Positions 49,838 through 62,162 of a stretch of 64,000 bases of DNA are shown one piece after another. The notes under the pieces are model-generated. The model did no database searches and was not told where the DNA came from. It was given only the letters and a program-made list of their open reading frames with translations. Origin of the DNA: Cochliopodium minus (taxonomy: Eukaryota > Discosea > Himatismenida > Cochliopodiidae); contig JAMYWO010000102.1 in assembly GCA_024220525.1 (NCBI GenBank), positions 56,949 through 120,948 on the forward strand. Reading direction: 5' to 3'. A program made the position numbers and the translations under genes. Position 1 is the stretch's first letter, and every line of letters begins with the position of its first letter.

Positions 49838-52800
49838 TTAGTTTTCAGTCTTTGGGAAATAGTGATCCAAAATATAAGAAGGAAAGTAATTCTCAGCAAC
49901 CTTTCTTTGGATGTAAGAATACTTGGTGAACTCTTCAATGAACAAGAGAACATTTCTGACTTCATGAGGATAATCAAGGATTTTGTTTTTCTTCTTGGAA
50001 GAAGGGTCAGGTACATAGTTGATGGAAGCACGAATGTATTGACCCATGTAAGCGAGGAACTTTTGAGTTTGATGAGAATGGAACTGTTTGAGAAAGGTGA
50101 TGATACCAATGACAAAAGGGGTGAAATCAAACTGTTCCTTTTTGCTGCCTGAAAAGACGAGCACACCCAATTGATGATTCCAATTAAATTTCAAGACTTG
50201 GGAGAGAACGAGGAGAAAGATCAAGAGACCGAGATCTTCGGTGGGGAGATCTTTGGTGATGTAGATTTTGGTGAAAGGATCGTTCATGCCGGTTGTCTCC
50301 AAGTACTTGGTCAACTCCGAGAGGATGGTATTGCCCTCGGAAGGATAAGGCAAACTAGGGTTTTTGTAGTGACGTTTGATGTCATTGAGGAGGGACTTGT
50401 TGAAGGTGTCGAGGGAGCAGGAAAAGATGTTGGAATCCAATTTCACTGAAAAATTGAGGTTGTTAGCAATCTGCTTTCTAAGGAGTTGCATTTGTCCTAT
50501 CTCAGTAACCTTTGCAACGAGGATGGGCCAAAGCTTTGAGAGTTTGGTGACAGCAGTGATGTAGAGCTTGTTGGAATCGGTGGGGATGTTGGGGGTAGGC
50601 TCGAGGAACTTTCTGAGCATGGACATGGTCTCTTGGCAAGTCTTTGATTTGGAAAAGTTTTGTTCGATGACAGCGGTGAGTTGTTGCAACAAAAGTACAA
50701 TTTTGAAAGACATGACTTGATCGACACCAGAGAGGCCAAAAACACCCATGGAATGGTGAAGGAGAGTGAAAGTTCTCAACCCGATCAGTTGCATCGAAGT
50801 TTTCAAATCGTACCAAGAGTTCATGTGGTCAAGATAAATAGTTGTTTGAATGTTGGTGTGCTCCAACAAAACTCTTGAGAGTCTTCCTATAAAGTTTTTG
50901 GACTCGTTGTCTTTAGGAGGAAATCTAGGGATAGGAATTGCCTCGGAATAATAAACCGACTGCCAATAGTAGATCTTTTTCTTCAAGAAGGTCGCGCACT
51001 CTTGTTCGACGTGATAGTTGATGATTCTAGAAAACTCTTCTTGCCAGATCTTCAAACCGTAGACGCTGACGTAGTCGGAAATGTACTCAAAAGATCTTCT
51101 GAAACCGTCCAGCTTGTGAGCAAGTTTCTTCAAGGTGTCCTCAAATAATTCGATTTTAGAGTTTGGGAATACGAGAGTATTGTCCAACTCGGTTGTGATC
51201 ACTTTGACCAACTCTTTTCTAATACCATCCTCTAATAGTTGTTTTGGATCGACTTTGATGATACCAACAAGAGTGGTCTCCATCGCCAAGATACCTTCAG
51301 TGAAAACAGAGACTTGGTGAGTGGAAGAAGCAAGTTGGAATCTGGATGGAAGCTGAGCCCACTCTTTGAACAACTTGTCTTTTTCTGCGTTTGGTGGCAA
51401 CTCTCTCAACTTGGTGGTCTGGATTTCGATGATGGTGTTTAAGATTTCGAACATAGATTTGGGGATGATCTCCAAAACTCTTCTCACGTAAGAAACCAAC
51501 AAACCAGAGTAGTACTCCGAGACGGAAAAAAGATCAGGACTTTCTGCTTGATTGATTCTCAAGACAGTGAGGTCCAAGATGGAAGACAACTTTAAAAAGG
51601 TAGATCTCAAAAGGATGACGGTCTTAGGGTTGTCTCGGATGTGTTTTTGCATCAAAGGGATAAAGCTGTTGATGACTTCCCAAGAGTAAGAAATATCAGC
51701 AACGTTGTAAATGACGACAAGATGATCTTCCAAAATGTTGACAACTCGGATCATTTGTTGAAGCTGTTCTCTGGTATCCTTCAAGAACTCTTTGACGGTA
51801 GTAGATTTGTCAATTTCTTCGTATTCTTCGACTTCGACCAAAGCTTGAATCAATTGTTGAATCTTTCTTCCTGCAATAGTAGGATTTTCATAGTCCAAGT
51901 CGTTGACCTTTCTTGAGAGTTCACCAAACCAATTCTTCAAGTTTTCGTTCGGAACAACTCTAGTCAACGAGACCTCACCAGAGAAATATCTAGAGAGATC
52001 ACTCATTCTCTCTGCAGCATCTTTCTTACAGAAATCCCATTTTTTTTGTTTGTATGTCAAAAGTTTTTCAAAGAGTCTTTTTAGCAAAAATTCAAACTGA
52101 GCAGTCCTTAGCAAGAGAGCCAAGAGATGTTGCTTTGTCGCACGTTGGTTGATGATTTGCCCCAATTTTTTATTCTCTGTTGTAGATTGCAATAAGAACC
52201 ACCTAAGAGTATCATTGCAATGTCTGATACAATTTAATAATTTGTGAGGATTATCAAGAACGTATCTCTCGTTCAATACTCCCTTTAAAATGAAAGAAAT
52301 TTTAAAAAATGAAATAGTTTTAAAAATAATGTATATAAAACTTTATTTAAAAAAAATTACCTCCAATAGATATCCGTTTAACTCCTTTAATAAGGAAGGG
52401 ATCTTGTTGTAGTGTCTCTCTTCTAGTTTAGTGATATTCTTCAAATCAATTGTATTGTTGATGGCGAGCTTGGCAGCTTTGTAGCCAACCCACTCCTCGC
52501 TCAAGTCGATGAGGTAGCCTAAATAAATAGCTATGATCCAGTTGTCGGCAAAGTGCTTATCTACAATTTCTCTCATAATAGAAGTCTCGTTGTGAAGTAC
52601 CTCTGGAACAAAATAGAGAATAATATACAACATTCTTGCTTGTGTCGAAAGCGCAGAACTTCTGTGTTCTGGGATGGGCCAGTTGGAAATTTGGGAATAG
52701 ATATCATCCATTCTAAGCCTTGCTATCACCATCATTATATCATTTTTCTTCAATCCTGCCCTATCCAAAAAACTTTCAGGATATCCTTTTGGTTGTTTCT

Positions 52801-53660
52801 TAGAATTGGGTATATATCCTGTATTTCTCAATAATTTGCATACTTCATCTATCAATGGTGATTCTGATGGCCCCTTATATCTATAATATGCAATCAATAT
52901 TCTTTCTCTCACTATTCCTGGCAATTTCATATCCAACAATATCATCACTATTCCCACAAGATAGATTGCCTCTGCCATCAATTGTTTTCCATCAACATCT
53001 AATAATAAATTCTTTTGGAAAGATTGAATCAATGATATATTATTCAAAAATGTCTTATAATATGGATATAATTTTTATATCACAAAATTTATAAATTGAT
53101 TTTTATTTATAAATTTTTTTTTTTATTTACATCCATAGTCAATGAAATGAAGTTTCCCTCTTCTAGATCCGCCAGATATTTCTTGAGATCCATTATATAT
53201 TTATATATACTCTCCATTAATAAATAAAATCTTGATAATAATTCCTCATTACTGTTTCTAAATTCTCTATCTTTCTCAATCAAAATCTAGATTTATGGAA
53301 ATGTGATAAAAAATTAAAAAATTTTATAAAAATAAAATATTTGTTGGGTGTGGCATAAAAATAATATTTTATATCTCTTACTGGGCTGTTCTCTATTTTT
53401 GATTCGAAATAATCTGATGTGTTGAAATATTTGAAATCAGATAATAAATCTGCAAATTGCTTATTCTGTGGCAATTGGGGATCTCTAAACACACTTGGCA
53501 CATGCTCAGACAATCTCAATAATTCTGCAATGATAGAATTACCTCTGCTCACGATTCTCAATAATGTTTGTCCTGCAATATTTTTAGGATTGAGAAAGTC
53601 CTAGAAATATATATGACAATTATCAATTTATTCTATCAAAACAATTTGTATTTTTACCAT
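49838..53660 (-). CDS. WASHC5: Strumpellin (WASH complex subunit 5)
   Basis: Scaffold subunit of the WASH complex, which activates Arp2/3 on endosomes and drives cargo sorting and, in amoebae, lysosome recycling. Exons 53658-53660, 53382-53600, 53131-53286, 52361-53053 and 49838-52282 encode 1,171 residues (human 1,159). Strong matches run the whole length: LLRIVSRGNSIIAELLRLSE near the start, EHRSSALSTQARMLYIILYF, TTLVGIIKVDPKQLLEDGIR, MDGFRRSFEYISDYV, YGLKIWQEEFSRIINYHVEQ, and PFVIGIITFLKQFHSHQTQ near the end. The first coding exon is the ATG alone: the donor GTAAAA follows it directly, and the next exon begins DFLNPKNIAGQ, in line with human MVDFLAENN. Gene is convergent with the DUF2877 gene (90 bp). 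Confidence 0.95.
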
Positions 53661-53841
53661 TATTGATTACTTTATTCAATTTTTTTATTTTTATTTTTGA
53701 AAAATTTGAAAAAAAAAAAAAATTTCTTTTCCTTTTTCTCCACATTTATTTATTTTTCAATGAAATGAATTGTTGATTTACATTGAGTTAATCAATAAAA
53801 AAAAAAGGAAATAGTGATGGCACATTACAGTCAAATGAATT

Positions 53842-54985
53842 TTAATTCAAAAATTTTTTGCTCAACATATTTTCTGCAAATATCGAAATTTCAGGATCAA
53901 GATTAGGTGTTTCGATGAGACGTGTGCAAACTTCAACAGTTTTCCTCTTATACAAATCATAATTCGAAGAAGGGAGAAATTTATAAAGGAGAAATAAAGA
54001 AATTTTGATATTTTCAGAGTCCTTTAGTGGAATAGAATAAAATTGAAGATTATCGAGGATAGATGGGATGAAGATCTTCATATATTGATCAAATCTTGCA
54101 TCTCTCGAAAGGGAATAAATGGAATACAAAGCGGATTTCTTAATAGGTCCAAAATCTGATCGAAGAAGTTGTTGCATGCTGTGGAGGAACACACAATTAT
54201 CAGAATGGATAAGTTTTTTCAAGATATTAAATCTTTTTTCTCCCGCCAATAGAAAATCTAGTGTATCTATTGCATCTATTTGATAATATAAATCATTGGA
54301 GTTGGATAATAATTCCTATAGATTTATAAATTTATATTTGATTATCTTGATCATAATAAATATCTTATTAATGGCTTACCATTGATTTCAATACTTTATC
54401 ACTTGCGAATATCCTTGTGTATCTTTCATCACGGATTATTTTTGTAATAATTTGAGATGCCATATATTCTTTTGTATTATCATAGCCACTTTGGATATCA
54501 TTCATGAAGGATTTGATATATCCAGATTCTACTATCTCTTTTCTGCAATCACTATTTGATGAGAGGAGATATAAGAAGAGATAGGATGATTTGGTGTTTT
54601 TATAACCCATATGTTTGATATTTTTGGACAATCTCATTTGATTATATTCTATGGGCAAACTAGCACTTACACATAAAAGATCTATCAGAAAATCATTCTA
54701 AAGGAGATTATATTTTTCTTGAATAAAATAATTTTTTACATGAAATAGCTTGTTTTCAAAGAAATAAATTGTCACTTCATTCACTGCAGGAACCAATATC
54801 GCAACTGATAGAAATACTTTGAAATACCTTTTGAGATCTTTGGACAGATTCCTCTTTTTGGGTTTGAATATCTTCACTTTGCTTCCTATTGCGGAAAAAG
54901 AAGCATATCTTTTGGGAATGAGATTGTTTGGCTTTAAGAATGATAGAAATTTAGAGTTTAATTTTAATGTGAAAAAGTTTTTCAT
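53842..54985 (-). CDS. Armadillo-like repeat protein with N-terminal basic/TM segment
   Basis: Exons 54740-54985, 54380-54697 and 53842-54315 encode 345 residues. The first ~45 residues are rich in Lys, Arg, Ser and Phe with almost no acid (MKNFFTLKLNSKFLSFLKPN), which suggests a mitochondrial presequence. A hydrophobic stretch follows (VFLSVAILVPAVNEVTIYFF), then alpha-helical pairs of armadillo/HEAT type (YMASQIITKIIRDERYTRIF, GPIKKSALYSIYSLSRDARF). No named family was recognised. It could be a mitochondrial membrane-anchored ARM protein. The intron at 54698-54739 is set by the GTAAAA donor and avoids an in-frame stop. Its ATG is only 48 bp from the divergent Hsp70-like gene. Confidence 0.6.
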
Positions 54986-55033
54986 TTTTTTTTTTTTTCA
55001 AACACTAAAACTTTAAAATAATAAAAAAAATAA
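54986..55033. promoter_or_regulatory. 48-bp head-to-head intergenic region
   Basis: Only 48 bp separate the start codons of the armadillo-like and Hsp70-like genes. It holds poly-A/T tracts only, so the two genes must share promoter DNA. Confidence 0.4.
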
Positions 55034-57005
55034 ATGAGAATATTTTTAATTATATTGATTTATCATATTTCACATCTTGTTTATACCAAAGAATCTATCG
55101 GGATTTATTTCGTGATACAAAATTGAATCTTCTTTACCATAATTTTTTTATAATTTATTTAAAGGGGAGATCTCATGCAATAGTAAGTGTTCTCAAAGAT
55201 GGAAAGGCTGAGATTGTTGCCAATAGATTGGGGAATAGAAAAACACCTATTTACTTTTCCTTTACAAAAGAAGGGGAATTATTGATCGGAGAATCAGCCA
55301 AGAATCAACAAAGTGCAAACCCTAGCAATACTGTATATGATTTGGTGGATATTATTGATAATGGTGGGAAGAATATTAAATATCCTTTCAGAGTTGAACT
55401 AAAAAATAAAACTTTTTACTTTCGAGTTGAATCAAAGGATGGAGAGAAAAAATTGTTTTCAATAGAGGATTTATTATCAATTTTTTTAAGACATTTAGTA
55501 AAAGATGCAGAAGATTTTTTGGGGAAAAAAGTAGAAGGTGTTGTGTTATCTGTTCCATTCACACAAGATAGTAAAAAACAACAAGCTTTTTGCTTAAATA
55601 CTAACTGTTTTAAAAATTCTAGGTGAAAAAAAGGCATTTTTCAAAAGGGCTTCTGATTTGTCTGGTATTAGAGATTTCGCTCTTTTTTTTCAGTCATTTT
55701 CTGTTATAAGTGTGTTGGAGATGGAGAACAAAATAGAAGAAGATGAATATATTTTGATTTTTAAATTGGGAGAAGACTATTTAGAGATAACAGTATTGTA
55801 TTATTCATTTTTTGAAGAAATTGTTCATATTAAATTGCCTTTGGGGGAGAAATTTTTCGATCAAAAAATCATTGAGTATTTTTTGAAATCCATAAATGTT
55901 AATAATACCAAAGAAATAAAAGGGGAGGAAGAGTTTAAGAGAAAAGTCGAAGAAGCAAAGAGAATCCTTTGGAATCGACACAAAACAGTTTTGACGCACA
56001 ACTATTATGAATGTTTTTTGAGCAGAGCAAAATTTGAAAACATTACTTCCTCTTTCTATAAAAAAGCAATTCTAGAAATTGAAGGTTCTTTGAAAGAATT
56101 AAATATCACAAAGGATAATGTAACTAGTGTGATTCTTGGAGGTGAATCTGTAAATATTCCCAAAATAAGGGAAATGATCAAAAAATATTTTAACCATTCA
56201 AAAATAATTTGTCATTATGAATTTGATGAATTATCTGCTCTTGGTGCTGCTATTCAAACAAGATTGTTTGAAGAACAATTTCCGATTTCAATCAATTATC
56301 TTGACCTCTCTATTGGGATCAGCATGGATGGTTGTAATAATATTATTTCATTCTTTTTATTCACTTTAAATTTTTTCTTTAGTTTTCGTTCCTATTATTA
56401 CGAGGGGAACTTACACGCCAAATACCAAAAACATAAATATTGTTCTTCAATCAAACTTTAAACAAAGGTTTTTGATAGAAATCTTCGAAGGAGATCATCC
56501 CATTTCTAAAAATAACCACTATTTGGGAAGTTTTGAAGTCAACAAAAAGGATATTCAACAAAAACATATGCGTGTTCCCATCACATTAACTTTAAGTATT
56601 GATATATATAACAATATTTCCATAATTGTTCAAGATAATAGAAATGAAACACTGGGTATTTTAAACATTATTAGGGACAAAAGTAACGAGTTAACTAGGG
56701 ATCAAATAGAAGATATGTTGCTCCCTCTTTATTTGAATGAAAGTTATTATAAACCTCTCCACAAAAAAGTTTTATCGAGAATCCATCTAGAGAATCACAT
56801 TTACACCACTTATTATTTTCACCAAGAATCTCACAGTTTCATGGCTGATCCTGATTTAATCTTTAAGTTTCAATCTTTTTTTGATGAGTATTTTGACTGG
56901 ATCAAAGAGAAGTTTACTTCAGGATCACAAGATGATTATGTGAGAAAGTTGGAAAATTTTGAGAAAGATTACAATCTATTAATCAAACAATTCATTTTGA
57001 TTTAA
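55034..57005 (+). CDS. ER Hsp70-like protein with degenerate ATPase site
   Basis: Exons 55034-55111, 55165-55570, 55623-56330 and 56383-57005 encode 604 residues. A signal peptide (MRIFLIILIYHISHLVYT) leads into an Hsp70 nucleotide-binding-like domain: GIYFGRSHAIVSVLKDG, IVANRLGNRKTPIYFSF, FLGKKVEGVVLSVPFTQDS and ILGGESVNIPKIREMIKKYF. A substrate-domain-like part follows (FVPIITRGTYTPNTKN, QRFLIEIFEGD). The phosphate-1 motif normally reads GIDLGTTxS; here Asp is Tyr and the TT pair is missing. The phosphate-2 motif DLGGGT is KLGEDY, and the INEPTAAA connection is not recognisable. So it most likely binds or hydrolyses ATP poorly. There is no KDEL-type end. Overall layout recalls HSPA14 or Lhs1/GRP170 relatives. 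Confidence 0.8.
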
Positions 57006-57092
57006 TTTGATATTTCCTATCAAGTTGGCTATTTTTTTCTTCTTTTTGAAAAGAAAAAAGAAATTAAAAATTGAACCAAATAAAAAAAAAAA

Positions 57093-58364
57093 ATGAAAAA
57101 GAAATTAGAAATGTCGCAAATAGATGCATTTGCTGAGAATTTATACCAAGGAAATCCAGCTGGAGTTTGTTTTTTAGAAGAGGTAGTTTTGAGTGAAGAA
57201 TTGATGCTCAATATAGCAAATGAAAATAAGTAATTCAAATTTTAGAACTTTCATTCTAAAATTATATCATTATTATCTAATTTAAACCTAAACTAAATCA
57301 ATCAACAAATTCTTCATACAGCCTTTCTGAAACGGCATTTCTTACAAGAGTTTCCGATGATACATTTAATTTAAGATGGTTCACACCTCTCAAAGGTATA
57401 ATATTTCCCCAAAAAATGTTAGCCGAAATTATATTTACAATTAGAAAATTAGAGGTTGTTCTTTGTGGGTAAAATGATTAATCGATTAATAATTACATAA
57501 TTAAATATCAATAGGCATGCAACACTGGGTAAGTATAATGTTAATTTAAATTTCCAAAAATATAATTAAATTAATTCTTACACCTATTAAAGCATCAGCC
57601 CACTACATATTTTGTAATTCTTTTTATTGCTATTTTGGTAAAGTAATTAATCTTAATAGCCGAAGGAAAGTCCAAATCAAACAAGCTCCAGTTTAACACT
57701 AAAAGCGGAGCACTATTCGCCGAAAGATTTGGGGAGAGTATAGAGCTTGATTTCCCAAAAGAAGAAGCTACCAAGGAGTTAAAAGATACTGAGGAACTAT
57801 TGAAAGCTTTGGGATTACAAAAAGCAGTCAAAGTAGTAGAAAACAGAATGGACATTTTGGTAATTAAAAAACGCTCATTTCTACTATTTTTATTAAATTA
57901 TTTGAAGGTTCATGTTGAATCTGAGGAGATTGTGAAGAATTTGAAACCTAATTTTAATCAACTTAAACAATTCGACACTAGATGTGTTTTAATTACCTCT
58001 CCTGGTGGAAACGTGTACGGTGAAAAATACAAATTTGTCTCAAGAGTTTTTGCTCCTGCCTTTGGAGTGGATGAAGGTAATTTTTATTAATATAAATCAC
58101 TCAAAATTACTAAATTTTTGATAGATCCTGTGACTGGTAGTGCTGTAACTTCTTTTTGATATTAAATTTTTCTATATTTTTTTTTTTTAGCATTGTTTTC
58201 TTGTTCCTTATTGGTCTCAAACTTTGGGTTTGAAAGAAGGAGAAGAGATTATTGCATTTCAAGCTAGCAAGAGAACTGGAGTACTGACTTTGAAGCTGAT
58301 GGGGGACCGAGTAAAGATCAAAGGGAATTGTGTCACTTTCTTTAAAACTTTGATTGATGTTTAG
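57093..58364 (+). CDS. PhzF-family isomerase-like protein
   Basis: Nine exons (57093-57229, 57322-57395, 57453-57468, 57515-57528, 57593-57613, 57660-57859, 57908-58076, 58125-58144, 58191-58364) encode 274 residues, normal for the PhzF/PhzC family of two-lobed isomerases and epimerases related to diaminopimelate epimerase. Landmarks are IDAFAENLYQGNPAGVCFLE, NLSETAFLTR with the likely catalytic Glu, LRWFTPLKEVVLCGHATLAS, SPGGNVYGEKYKFVSRVFAP and GVDEDPVTGSAHCFLVPYW. Substrate unknown, as for most eukaryotic members. Four exons are 14-21 nt long, so gene finders would probably miss the conserved KEVVLCGHATLAS stretch. Confidence 0.92.
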
Positions 58365-58462
58365 AATTTATTCTTGATCATTATCATTTATAAAAATAAA
58401 TAAAAATTTTATAAAATTGAAAAAATTTTCTTTTGACTTTTCTATATTCAAATAAAAAAAAA

Positions 58463-61400
58463 ATGTTGAATGATAAAATTCTTGTACCTTTAGATTCTGA
58501 AAAAATCCAAAATTCTCTTTCCTCATCTAGAAATGTCCTCCAACAATTGCCTCCCAAACAAAGGGAAATTCAATTTGAGTTGGATAGGCCATTCAGATCG
58601 AAACAATATCCGATTATCAATTTGCTATTGAATAATGTGACCACACAAGTGATATCTCATGCAGTTCCAAACCCAGAGGACCGTAATATTATTTTCTTTT
58701 CATTTCATAATCATATAACGAAAGAACAATATTGATATAACATTAAATTCATATAATCAATTTCCCCACAATATTTGCAATGATTAATTATTTGAAGCAC
58801 TATAACGATCCATTTTAAAAATATATATTTTAGGGTAAAATTCAAACGAAGACAAAATAATTTGTGATACAAAATGCAAAATTTTCGACATCTGTTTATA
58901 AGATGATTATCCTTATCTTGAAATAACTTTTCTTATCAGAAAGTGAAATATTTTCTTTTTTTGTTTTAATTTCGATGTGATACTTTGTTTATAAAAAAAT
59001 TTTTTAAATTGTTTATATCATTTGATAAATCAATTATTTTGAAAAATGATAAAGTCACAACAAAAAGAACTGGGATTAAAATCACATTAATCTTTCTTTT
59101 TTTACAGAGTGCGATAGAAATGAAACATACTCGTTCTTGTATATATTCGACGGACAAGTAGCAAACTACTCAGACGACGGAATAGAATGGGAAGTGAAGA
59201 AACAAAGCGCCAAACATATCGTGTTCAATGAGTCATTGGGAAGCTACAAGCTAAAGAACTCAAGGACCGACATTGGTAAGCCTGTCATGAGAAGGCAAAC
59301 TTACCGCTCTAATGTTTTGAATAACTCTAACATTTGGATTAAGCATGAGTATAAGTTGTTGGTCCAAGAGACTGAGTTTGGTCAACGTAATTTTAAATTT
59401 TCAATTATCAACTTTTATTTTTTTTTAATCACAAAAATTTTTTAATCAAATCAAAAAACTTTAATTTTATAATTTTGAAGTCAAAGACGGGACTATCATC
59501 GCGAACGAGAAAACAAAACTTCTCCAATTTCCTGGTATTTGTTTTAATAAAAACACTTGTTTATACAAAAATATAATTAATCTTTAAAATTTGTAGTATT
59601 AGTTCATTATTTTTGCAAAAAGTCTGGGTAATAATTTATAAATTAAAAAAACATTTTTTAAAATAATTTCTTTCAATAAAAATTTTTTAATTTATTTTTT
59701 CTAGAACAAAAATTTGTGTTACACAAGAATCCAACCAAATAAAAACAGAAAAAAAAGGCGAGATAGAGATTCCCACTCCCATCAAAAAAGAGCAAGAATC
59801 CTCCACGTCGGAAAATAAAAGAAAAATCTCCGACATCATAGGTTTTTCTTTTCCCAACCCCGTCTTGCAGCAGAATTCAAACAAGCTCCTCAAGTTGACT
59901 TCAAAAATCGAGGAAGACTCTTATCAGAAAGACGAGTCTTCCGAATGGAAATGTGTCACCATTTCTTCTCCCAATTATATTAATGGTAATTTTTTAACAT
60001 TTTTTTTTTGTACTTTAAATTTTCATTTTTATTTTAATTTTAATTTTGTTTAATTTTAATTTTGTTTAATTTTTTCACTTTTTTAATTATAATTTTTTTT
60101 TTACACTTTCAGAAATTAATGAATCAGATACTGATAATGATGAAGATGATGATTTATTCAGCGAAATTTCAAAGAACAACACCAATAAGTACATTTTAAT
60201 TTAATTTTTATTTTTTTTATTTTTATTTTTTATATCACTCTTTTTTTAAAAAGTGATCCTAGTAATAACAGCTTTGATTTTGTGGACAATTTCTGGGACC
60301 AAGACAAAGAGTTTCAAACGTTCGAGAATTTCGTCCAACATGACAATAAAAAAATCACTAAATTTGCAGTAATTAAGTAAAAAATGTTTCATTTTATTTT
60401 TAAAATTTTTTAACATTTTTTTTTTGATTTTTTTATACAAAGAAATTTTTATTTTTTTTTTTGATTTTTTTTTTAAAGAAATTTTGCTCCCGACTCTGGA
60501 CCTTGCATTGATTTTACAAAAGTGATAGCTCTAATTGAGGGATTTCCAGAAGGAGAAAATCTAAGGTTATTTTTTTTTTTTTTATTTTTTTCAATTTTTT
60601 TTTTTTTGATTTTTTTTTTTCAATCAATTCTTCTTTGTAGATACTCATTCAAATTTGGAGAGAAAGAGGTAATAGCCAAACTAATATCACAAATTCCCTC
60701 CTTTAATGGACAACCACCAATTTGTATCCTAGAAACGCACGTGCCGCCTTCCCCTGTGGGGGTTTTAAGTTTTCAAGTATATTTTTTTTTATTTTTTTTT
60801 TATTTTTTATTTTTTTTATTTTTATTTTCATTTTTTTTTAGGCTCTTTGTAAAGTACCTTTAACAAGTTTGAATGGAAACAATGTCAAAAAAACAATTGA
60901 AGAAAAAAATTTTTTGAATGAAGAAAATTTATTTCAAACAATCTATTCAAGTAATTTTTATTTTTTATATTTTTAAATCTTTTTTTATTTTTATTTTTAT
61001 CAATTTACTTGATAGATGTCCAAGACTTTTATTGCACTCCTATCGAAGGAAAACTAAAGATGGTGTTTCAACAAACATCACATGATCAAATACAAAAGAC
61101 CATGTCAAAGTTTCGACACACGATACGTCACTTGGATCTTTCAAATAATTTTTTATTGTAAAAATCATTTATTAATTTGAAAATAATATTTTTTCATTGT
61201 TTATTTCTGTTTGGGATAATTTTTTAATTCGAAAATTATATATAAAAACATTTTTAATTTTTTTTTAAATTTTCATTGTACAAAGTTTTTTCATTCATTT
61301 TTTTTTTTTTTATTAGAAATATCGACTTTTTAAAAGACTACAATCAACTCATAACCTTGATGGTCGATCACAACCAAATTTCCGCTATGAACAAGTTCCC

Positions 61401-61671
61401 ACTGCTTCCCAACTTGGAGGTATTTTCCGTCAACTACAACAACATCCAGAACATCGAGAACTTCACCGATCAGGTTCAAATTGCTTTTCCAAAGTTGAAA
61501 AAGTTGTCGATTTTGGGGAACACTTCTAATCCTAAGAGCACTGGTCATCCTCATCATTACTACAACTTCCGCATCTTTGTCATTTCAAAGCTTAGGACCC
61601 TCATTGAGTTGGATGGTGAGCCTGTCACTTTTGAAGAATGGAAGCATGCTGCTTGTATTATGACAAATTAA
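58463..61671 (+). CDS. CG-1/TIG/LRR protein (CAMTA-like transcription factor variant)
   Basis: Twelve exons in constant phase (58463-58682, 59108-59386, 59481-59534, 59597-59627, 59705-59985, 60113-60188, 60254-60376, 60479-60565, 60641-60776, 60842-60950, 61016-61157, 61317-61671) encode 630 residues. Residues ~20-195 resemble the CG-1 DNA-binding domain of calmodulin-binding transcription activators (SFLYIFDGQVANYSDDGIEW, VMRRQTYRS, VLVHYFCKKSG). A Lys/Ser/Asp-rich linker follows. Residues ~355-450 resemble an IPT/TIG fold (NFAPDSGPCIDFTKVIALIE, PICILETHVPPSPVGVLSFQ). The C-terminus holds leucine-rich repeats and an LRR cap (HLDLSNNFLL, LVTLMVDHNQI-like, LPNLEVFSVNYNNIQNIENF, YYNFRIFVISKLRTLIELDG). 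CAMTA proteins have ankyrin repeats and IQ motifs after TIG; neither is seen here. The 425-nt first intron is the least certain part. Confidence 0.75.
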
Positions 61672-62162
61672 TTTGAACTAAAAACATTTCATTTTATTTT
61701 TTTTTTAACTTTTTCATTTGATTATTTATTAAACAAAATAATAAAATTATAAATAAAAGATATCATGAGAAGAAAACACTTTCATAAAAAAAACATTTTG
61801 ATGAAAATCTCAAACGAAAAGAGAGCGAAATCTCAAATAAAGGAAAAGTAAAACAAGATATTTAGAATGATTCAATTTATTGTCAAATATAAATCTTTTT
61901 CCTTTATCTTAAGATTGGGAAAATAAAAAGTGATCCCTTCAAATAATTGGTATACAGAAATTTAATTCGTCATTGAAATAGTTCAATAATATGATATGTT
62001 AAGGAAGTTTAAACTAAGAAATATTGAATAAAGAAAAAAACAAGATTAAATAAAAATTTAAATAAAAATAAAAATAAAAATAAAAATTTTCTTTATCCAA
62101 AATAAGGATCAAAGGAAATTATATAATAATTTTTTGCGAATTGAATCAATACAATAGAGAGG
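61672..62162. other. Intergenic
   Basis: About 490 bp of AT-rich DNA between two same-strand genes. No coding frame or repeat of note apart from a short (AAAAAT)n run near 62047-62085. It presumably holds the terminator of the upstream gene and the promoter of the next. Confidence 0.5.
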
